Below are positions 57,337 through 64,000 of a DNA stretch of 64,000 bases, one piece after another. The stretch lies in assembly GCA_946406115.1 (NCBI GenBank), contig OX291561.1:3216273-3280272 (forward strand), in the 5' to 3' direction. The notes below the pieces were generated by a model that was given only the letters and a program-made list of their open reading frames with translations, did not search any database and was not told the DNA's origin. Made by a program: the position numbers and the translations under genes. This DNA is from Apoda limacodes. Taxonomy: Eukaryota > Arthropoda > Insecta > Lepidoptera > Limacodidae. Every line of letters starts with the position of its first letter. The stretch's first letter is position 1.

Positions 57337-58875
57337 ATCCCAACTAGCAAAAACCAGTCTTATAGACATTTTTTTTATGAGTCTTATATCAGTCTAGTAT
57401 CATCGTATAAGCCTGGATTTGGGCACAATTATAAGCGCGTTTAGTTTTATATCGTTCTAATATCAGTCTAGGTGAATGTCGTTCGTACTTATATTGATCT
57501 TCCAAAACGAATTGTAAGATGAAATAGTCTAATATTGATCTCACTCTAGCAACTTATTAGCCCGTTTAGGCTAATATTGATCTACGTGCTTTATCTTATT
57601 AGCCTAATCAAGATTATATTGTTTTTAAGTAAGATCAAACGCGCTTACTACGTCCTTTGAAATAACGCTGTGTTTAAAAAACGATCGATATATCATTATA
57701 ATTATAAATGATATTATATCGGTTCTAAGGTTATACAAAGAATTAAATATTCAGATAATGTCGGTTTGGTAATATTTTTTGGTAATATATAGAAAGTTTT
57801 AACTGCATTCGTATGGGGAATTATTATTTACTGTAAAGGGAACCTGGTTTTTGTTTAGAAAATTAATGCCCCTCGCGAAATATAAATATTCTGTAATCAT
57901 GTTAAATAATATATTTGTTACTTTGTTATCATGTCGCCATTGTTCAAAATATGTATTGTTCTAGCGCATTCTAAGACTATTGTAAAAACGTTTGTTTTAT
58001 ATTAGTCTTGGGCTAGATTACTGTGAAAACGTTTGTCTTATATCAATCTTTGGCTAAACTAAAGAAACGCCATGATAAAATAAAATTAGAGTTCCGCGCA
58101 ATTTCTCATTAAACCTTTTATCTGATACTTTCATTGTATCGCCTAACTCCAATAGGGCTCTTAGTAATGAATTCTAAAGTTCTAAACTGGCTATTACTTT
58201 ATGAATAAATATATTAATATATTAACTAAAATTATTTTTTTGAACAATTGAAGAAAAAAATGGCCTACCTATGATATTTGTATAAAATAATGGTTAATGA
58301 TAAGGCATAAGTTATTTTTTATGAATCTAGGCTTGTGAATAAATAAAACGGAGCAGAGTAGAAAACTAATTAGGTAAAGAATAATAAGTACAATATTGTG
58401 TAATGGCCTACGCAGTCTTACAAATGTATTCCCAAAATCGATATTAGATCAAACGACCTTATATCGATCTAACCTATGCTGTTGATCTTATATCTGTTTT
58501 GATTAAGAGCAAAAAACCTTGTTTTTAAAGTGCTCTCGCAAATATGATATAAGACTACCAATTTTACAATAACATTTAGTAAGTATATTATAAATTCAAA
58601 CGAGCTTAGAAAATGTGGATATAAGAGCACAGTTTTTCTCAAGAGGGATTAGTCTTAGTAAATGTTATTTTAAGACACGTGGCTAGTAATAGTCTTATAA
58701 AATAATTTTATATACATATATAAGACTACATAATAAATCTAAATGTTTTTGAGACTATTCTGGCTTATGTGAGACTAAAATAAGAGCGTTGGCATGTTCC
58801 AAAACAATTGTTAGAGTGATATCAGACTACCATTCTTATAAGGTGCGCACTGTAAGACTACTTTGCTAGTTGGGA
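57337..58875. mobile_element. Unassigned 1.54-kb element with terminal inverted repeats and iterated motif
   Basis: The left tip ATCCCAACTAGCAAA (57337-57351) is an exact inverted copy of the right tip TTTGCTAGTTGGGAT (58861-58875). The interior is non-coding and carries many variants of a motif near CTTATATCAGTCT: in the left half mostly as CTTATATCRRTCT (57387, 57450, 57490, 57529, 58035, 58462), in the right half mostly inverted as GATATAAGACTA (58546, 58617, 58720, 58820). I see no convincing target-site duplication. The layout (tips plus opposed clusters of a short motif) resembles transposons with subterminal transposase-binding repeats. Family unknown. Confidence 0.7.
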
Positions 58876-58948
58876 TGTTCTAAAACTAGAAACTACTACA
58901 TATCAGATCCCAAAACGCTGGTCAGTCATTCTCAATTCTTTGGGTAAT

Positions 58949-59203
58949 TTAGTTTTGATAACGCGCCTTTTTCACTTGAGGAAGTACAAAGCATTGCACC
59001 AATTTTATTATAAAATCTCCTTGTTGTATATCTTTTGTTTGATGTTCACAAAATTCTGTAAAACACCACTTTGGGACATCTCCTTGTGCGTCGGCTACAC
59101 AAGAAATTAACCAATTTTGTTCAGTCTTGTAGACTCTTTCTTTTGCGGAATTATAGTATTCTATAATTTCAGGTTTGCGTGTATTATTGTTAAAGTGTTT
59201 GTC
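58949..59203 (-). CDS. Putative terminal exon, unknown protein (84 codons)
   Basis: After an acceptor TTTTTAG (59204-59210, minus strand) a frame of 84 codons runs to a TAA: it starts DKHFNNNTRKPEIIEYYNSA and includes ERVYKTEQNWLISCVADAQG then DVPKWCFTEF and a Lys-rich end. Its residue composition looks protein-like, and it has no stop over 250 bp of AT-rich DNA. No ATG is present in a start position, so if real it is a 3' exon of a minus-strand gene. I do not recognise the family. It cannot be joined in frame to the putative exon at 59301-59509 (phase 0 versus phase 1), so an intermediate exon or a different partner is needed. Confidence 0.4.
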   Translation of the reverse strand, partial: DKHFNNNTRKPEIIEYYNSAKERVYKTEQNWLISCVADAQGDVPKWCFTEFCEHQTKDIQQGDFIIKLVQCFVLPQVKKARYQN

Positions 59204-59300
59204 CTAAAAATATATCATGTTTTAAAAGAATCGTTTATGGAAAACATAGACGTGGGATCTTAAAGAAGACCCAGCCAAATTAAGAAAGTTCAAAACTCAC

Positions 59301-59509
59301 GTGTTTTCAAGTCGGCGACACAACTATTTCCATCTACACTCGTGCTGCCTCTAACATGAAAGTTACTGAGCAGATCAGTGGCGGGGGATGCGGAGAAATG
59401 ACTGATTAGTGAAATTCGTAGAATAGGAAGGGCCTTTGAGACTCCACTTCCATAGTCAAAATCAAAACAATAATTTATATTACTATTTTCAAGTGTATCT
59501 TGTTTTTAC
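59301..59509 (-). CDS. Putative internal exon, unknown protein
   Basis: A minus-strand frame with no ATG, open for about 70 codons (FDYGSGVSKALPILRISLIS, then DLLSNFHVRGSTSVDGNS), ends at a strong donor AC/GTGAGT (59300-59295). The possible acceptor near 59510 (AAACAAG) is weak. No family recognised. It may belong with the other minus-strand frames at 58949 and 59793 or be the remnant of a transposon gene. Confidence 0.3.
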
Positions 59510-59792
59510 CCATAAAAATAAAAACTTGTTGAATAGAATATAAAACAAAAAACGTCTTATAATTTAAAAAGAACAATTAAAAATAACAACTGATGGTGTT
59601 TGAAAAATCGTTAACTGTGGTATCTAAAATACCGAACTACATTATAGTAATAGTTAATTTTATTTCATAAAGAGAAGAGTAGCAGATGAAGATTCCATAG
59701 TAAACATTGTTTACTACGAAAAGAGTAAGTCTCTTCTTAAGTCTCTAAGAGAGGTTTTTATGCAATAAATAAATCCGATCGGACGTAATATA

Positions 59793-60430
59793 TTATTTAT
59801 TATTTTTTCGCAGGGCGGAAAGTAAGTCTCTCCGCCACGCTTGCTCTTCCTCTACTCGTGCCTCTTCCAACGCCAGGCGCCGCTCCTCACAATTTTGCAG
59901 GGCAGACAGTACGTCTCTCCGCCACGCTCGCTCTTCCTCCTCCCGTGCCTCTTCCAACGCTAGGCGCCGCTCCTCACAATTTTGCATGGCAGAAATTACA
60001 TCTCTCCGCCACGCTCGCTCTTCTTTCACCCGTGCCTCTTCCAAAGCCAGGCGCCGCTCCTCCAACGCCAGCCGCCGCTGCTCTACCTCCTCGCGCACAC
60101 ATCGCCGCTCAAGGTACAGCGCCCTGCGTGGCGGAGCAGCTATAACAAATTAATTACATAATTGAACCCGGCGGCGGGTGGAATGTACCAATGAGTTTTG
60201 AAGAAAATAGATGTTTGTATGAGGTAGGTTGCTTAGAAGCGGCCGTTTGTGGATCATGGGATACAAGGGTTGACAATTGATACAATTTAGTTTGTGGATC
60301 ATGGGATACAAGGGTTGACAGTTGATACAATGTAGTTTGTGGATCATGGGATACAAGGGTTGACAATCGATACAATGTAGTTTGTGGATCATGGGATACA
60401 AGGGTTGACAGTGTAACACTTTCGTTTTTC
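59793..60430 (-). CDS. C-terminal part of a repeat-rich coiled-coil protein (two putative exons)
   Basis: Two minus-strand segments. The upstream one starts after a good acceptor TGTTTTTAG at 60431 with KNESVTLSTLVSHDPQT and then four 15-residue repeats ending SHDPQT. The downstream one (59793-60139, acceptor TTGTTATAG) starts APPRRALYLERR and holds three copies of a 32-residue coiled-coil unit (ERRLALEEA..EE.AWRRD..SA.QNC) up to TAA at 59793. A donor G/GTACAT at 60188 would give a phase-matched 49-nt intron, close to the lower limit in insects. The Arg/Glu-rich coil resembles the C-terminal coils of Myb/SANT-like proteins of Harbinger transposons and their domesticated relatives. N-terminal exons would lie above 60,430, where a LINE begins, so the gene may be cut. 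Not certain that it is functional. Confidence 0.55.
60246..60414 (-). repeat. 45-bp in-frame tandem repeat, four copies
   Basis: TTTGTGGATCATGGGATACA recurs at 60246, 60291, 60336 and 60381; the unit of 45 bp encodes 15 residues in the coiled-coil protein frame. High identity suggests recent duplication. Confidence 0.95.
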
Positions 60431-60673
60431 CTAAAAACATAAAATAAAAAAGTATACTGTGATATTCACTTATATTAATATATTACCTTAAAATAAATAA
60501 CCTAATAGATTAGCCTAGCCAAAAAAAAACTCTGCACCTGGTGTTGTTGTTTGCGCCGTTTGCCCGCACCTGGCTTGCAGCTGGGTACCCTGGGTGACGT
60601 CGCGGGTAAGCAACATCTGGCCAGCGCCGACCAGCCATAGTGACTCATCGTGTTGGATGTCAAGTACTCCGCC
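60431..60673. other. Probable 5' UTR of the jockey-type LINE and boundary
   Basis: GC content rises from about 60,530. A minus-strand frame at 60502-60756 is the shadow of the LINE's acidic ORF1 start. The exact 5' end of the LINE is not visible. Confidence 0.45.
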
Positions 60674-61654
60674 ATGAGTGAAGTCGAGTCTGACTCCGAC
60701 TCTGACTCATCATCGTCGGAAGAGGGGGCCGGGGACACAATGTTCTCGGCCACCATTGACGACCCAACGCCGGCATCACCAGCAGGCAGCTAGGCACGCC
60801 GGATATCTGGTCTCCAAAGACGAGACTATTACAGCACGGCTGAAGGAGTCGGGATTCGCGTCGGACGACCTTCTGCGTGTCATGCCTGCGTACTTAGGGA
60901 GGAAGTAGAGAGAGAGCTAAGCAATCTCACGGTTTCACCGGAGGAGATTGCCGGGAGGCATCATTTAGAGATGACTCCTCTAACGCTTCCGCCCGCCACC
61001 CAAACTACGCAGCGTCGCCCACGCAGCCCCGAGGAGGAGCCAAATGCGCAGAGCCAGCGGCTGAATCTCGCCGCCTCGCCCTCATCGCCCCCAGCAAGTA
61101 AAGAGTTGCAACAAGTAAGTGCAGTGCCTCTAATAAGTACACCCATTGCTTTCTCCTTACCAAAGGAATCTAGTGTGCCTAGCCCACAAAATGCACCACT
61201 ATCGCAGCGAGACGCGCGACTTCGTAGGGCCCGCCAATTCCGCAACCTTCAACCTCACCTTCAAACATAAATGGCGGGAACAGTAGCACGAACAGCTGCT
61301 ACCACTACCCCAAAAACTGCTGCACCCACAGCCCAAACCACATCGCAACCAACTTCCCTCATGGCCCCTGCAAACGAGGCTATAGAAAGAACAGGAGCTG
61401 TAGAAGCCCGGAAAAAGAAAAATAAGAGAGGTGCCAGAAAAGGCAAGAACCAAGAAGCCAAGACCGAGACTCCAGTAACTGCTGCCCAACAAAATAGACC
61501 GGAAGGTCCGCCTGCAAAGGAGGATAACCGGTATGCTACCATTGAATTGGCAATCATCATCCTACAAGATGTACTAAAGGCGTTCCGCTCTAAGCACGAC
61601 CCAGTGCCAGTGATCCTCAGAGGCATCGCAAAACTCCTTCAGCATAATGGATAG
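60674..61654 (+). pseudogene. Jockey-type LINE ORF1 (gag-like), frameshifted
   Basis: An ATG at 60674 opens an acidic Ser/Asp/Glu-rich start (MSEVESDSDSDSSSSEE) and stops at PASPAGS. The frame is picked up one base on as RHAGYLVSKDETITARLKES. After a further shift near 60,905 it continues ERELSNLTVSPEEIAGR, a Pro/Ser-rich stretch and DARLRRARQF to a TAA at 61268, then runs in the same frame to 61654 with a Lys-rich segment (ARKKKNKRGARKGKN). No CCHC zinc knuckle remains visible. ORF1 ends eight bases into ORF2 (ATGGATAG), an overlap typical of compact LINEs. It would package LINE RNA if intact; here at least two shifts and one stop break it. Confidence 0.8.
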
Positions 61655-64000
61655 TGAGGCCACACCATCAAATACCCGTGCTACCCCACTTAGGGTTGAT
61701 CATTGGAACGCACAGACCTTAAACAAAAAAAAGAAGCTAGTACAAGTCTTCCTGAGGGAGTGGAATGTTGATATAACGCTGATCAGCGAAACCCAACCGA
61801 ACGAGCGATACAAATTCAACATTCCAAGCTACATCACATATAGAAAAGATGAGAAAACTTCCGAAGGCAGGACTTACAGAGGCCTAGCCATACTAATTAA
61901 GAGGACGTTAATCCATCAGCTGATTGAGACTGACGCAACAGACAGCTTCCAGACACTTGGCGTGGAGGTACTAATTAACGGCAGTCCACTAGGACTGTTT
62001 GCTGTGTACAAAGCCGTTTGGAACTACCTAAATTCCGAAGCCTCTTGGACTCCCCAGACCCAACCGTGATTGCAGGAGACTTAAATAGCAAGCATCCGGC
62101 CTGGAACTCTGGCAGCGAAAACCGTCATGGAAGACGCCTCTACCAAGATGCAGTCGACCATGATTACGAGATAGCGGGACCTTTTGAACCGTCGCATTAT
62201 TGCAGCAACGGCTTTGGTGACGTACTGGATGTAGTGGTGTACTCCGCACTCCTCCGCAACAACACGTTCTTCCTGATCTCCCATCGGATCACAGGCCAGT
62301 TCTGCTAATATTTGAAGAACTACCGGAAAGAGTTAAGCTAAGAAAACCAAAGAACAGGTATAACTGGCAGCAATTCACAGCCATACTTGCTGAAACCACT
62401 ACATCCAGACCAATAAACCATCCGACAGACGTCGAAGAAGCTGCTAAAGTTCTCACAACTAACATTCAAAACGCACTGGAGTCAGCCCAAAAATCGAGAC
62501 CAGAACATGTGTCGAGATCATCCACCCCTCGACATATATTAGAGCTGATCACCCAAAAGCGCCAGCTCAGAAGGCAGAGGCAGCGAACTAGATGGCCTAC
62601 AATAAAAAGGGAGCTCAACGCACTAAACGCAAAAGTGACGAAGGCTCTTAATGAACATGCAGCCGAGGAATGGGAGCGCCATATAGAATCCATAGACGAA
62701 GAAATGCCATCTGTCCACAAACTATGCCGCCAACTGTATAACAAAAAGGAGCCCGTCAGACCACTACTTGATGGTAATGGGCATGCCAAATATAAAGCTA
62801 AGGATAGGGCGGAAATCTTGGCCGACAGCTTAGAAGCTCAGTTTACCCCAAATCCGGTTCAGGACCATGAACATGAAGCCGTTGTAGAAAAACACCTTCG
62901 GGACTACTTTTCTTAGCCCCCAGACCCAGAAGAAGAAAAAATATTTTTCTCCCCTGGACAAGTCCGCAGGGCGATTGCAAAAACCAAACCAAAGAAGGCC
63001 CCGGGCGCAGATCACATCACGAACTCTGCATTACGTCACCTTCCACAAAAGACGATTACGGCGCTAACGCGGTTATTTAATGGCATTCTGCGCACCGGAC
63101 ACTTTCCAACGAAATGGAAATCAGGGAGAGTGATCGTCCTGCCCAAACCGGGGAAAAATCCAAAGCTGGCTGGTAGCTACCGGCCCAGCACCTTGCTGAG
63201 CACAATCTCGAAGGTGTTTGAAAAGCTACTCCTTACAAAATTACAACCACATATTGAGCCACGACCCGAGCAATATGGTTTTAGACCGGAACACTCGACC
63301 ACACTGCAGCTCACCAGAGTCCTAGGAGAGATGGACACAAATCAACGCAATCAAGAGTCCAGAATTGCGATCCTCCTGGTTATGGAGAAGGCATTTAATA
63401 GAGTGTGGCACCAAGGCCTACTTTTTAAATTTTCGACATTTAGTACACCAAGACAAATCATCAAAGTTGTTGCATCTTTCTTAAAGGAACGAACCTTCCA
63501 TGTGGCTGTGGAAGATGAGATATCGGACGAGAGGAGGATCCTGGCTGGTGTCCCCCAGGGGAGCTGCCTCTCACCCGCCTTCTACTCGCGCTACATGGAT
63601 GATATCGCAACCACGGAGGGTGTCAAGCTAGCCCTGTATGCAGATGACGCAGCCTACCTTGCAAAGGGCAAAAATCTAAAGTACGCAACCAAGAAGATCC
63701 AAAGAACACTGGATGCGCTGCCAAACTGGCTGAATAAATGGAGGCTCTTCGTAAACGTGAGCAAGACGCAGGCTATCCTGATTGGAAGAAAGCTGCTACC
63801 ACCACGTCTCACTCTGCAGGGAAAACCCATCGAGTGGCTCCCAGAAGTCAAATATCTGGGGGTCACAATCGACAGAGGCCTCGCAATGTGCTCGCACGTG
63901 AGAAACGTCACAAACGCAACCAAAAGCGCACGAGCTAGACTCCAACCAGTCTTTGCATCGCGTCTCCCACTGAGAATCAAACTAGGCGTCTTCAAAACCT
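61647..64000 (+). pseudogene. Jockey-type LINE ORF2 (endonuclease-reverse transcriptase), damaged, runs off the window
   Basis: The endonuclease starts DHWNAQTLNKKKKLVQVFL and ITLISETQPN (61647-62030); a frameshift follows, then DPTVIAGDLNSKHPAWNS and FGDVLDVVVYS; another shift near 62,300 leads into the linker and RT. A TAG stands at 62914, after which the frame is open to the window end: KKAPGADHITNSAL, GSYRPSTLLSTISKVFEKLL, PEQYGFRPEHSTTLQLTRVL, GVPQGSCLSPAFYSRYMDDI, LYADDAAY (catalytic YADD) and VKYLGVTIDRGL. In motif A the first catalytic Asp is not where expected (ILLVMEKAFNRVWHQ), so the polymerase is probably dead even apart from the shifts. The orientation is opposite to the adjacent coiled-coil gene. 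Confidence 0.9.

Noticed and set aside
58949..59203. START-type lipid transfer domain in the frame ending KARYQN
   Set aside because: The DVPKW string is only loosely similar; the length and flanking blocks do not support the fold.
60502..60756. 84-codon minus-strand frame with acidic stretch as the first exon of the coiled-coil gene
   Set aside because: It is the reverse shadow of the LINE ORF1 start (acidic Ser/Asp stretch on the plus strand), and the LINE frame is better supported.

Overview
The window looks like nuclear DNA of an insect, most likely a moth or butterfly. It is AT-rich, its host genes are intron-bearing with GT-AG splice sites, and it is packed with repeat types that I associate with lepidopteran genomes (tRNA-headed SINEs carrying a 'GTTTCCTCACGATG' block, 'CTCGCACTTGGCCG' elements, jockey and CR1 LINEs). 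The species assignment is inference; no marker gene here fixes it.

Layout. 1-3,000: repeat-rich intergenic DNA with a SINE, a perfect 50-bp palindrome and a LINE 3' fragment. 3,015-12,014: a self-contained 9,000-bp foldback-like DNA element with near-identical terminal inverted repeats, a 7-bp direct repeat at its edges, two opposed arms of 331-bp tandem repeats (about 8 and 13 monomers), and a core holding a truncated Ulp1/C48 protease-PHD finger reading frame. 13,971-22,259: an intact seven-exon gene for a secreted histidine acid phosphatase (388 aa); its second intron is mostly a 1.8-kb minisatellite. 22,330-38,486: mostly non-coding DNA with dispersed repeats, a CR1 LINE fragment and a MITE. 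38,487-40,255: an intact two-exon gene for a MADF-BESS protein (228 aa). 40,487-56,850: a graveyard of transposons (CR1, jockey-like LINEs nested in one another, Ty3/gypsy RT, a PIF/Harbinger HARBI1-like remnant). 57,337-58,875: an unassigned 1.5-kb element with terminal inverted repeats and many copies of a short motif. 58,949-60,430: minus-strand putative exons, including a repeat-rich coiled-coil protein C-terminus. 60,674-64,000: a jockey-type LINE with two damaged ORFs, running off the window.

Only the acid phosphatase and the MADF-BESS gene look like intact host genes. They are unrelated in function. The most unusual structure is the 9-kb foldback element: every satellite monomer repeats the GTTAGCGGCC motif found at the element's tips, which suggests arrays of protein-binding sites, and the arrays abut a protease domain that has lost its N-terminal half.
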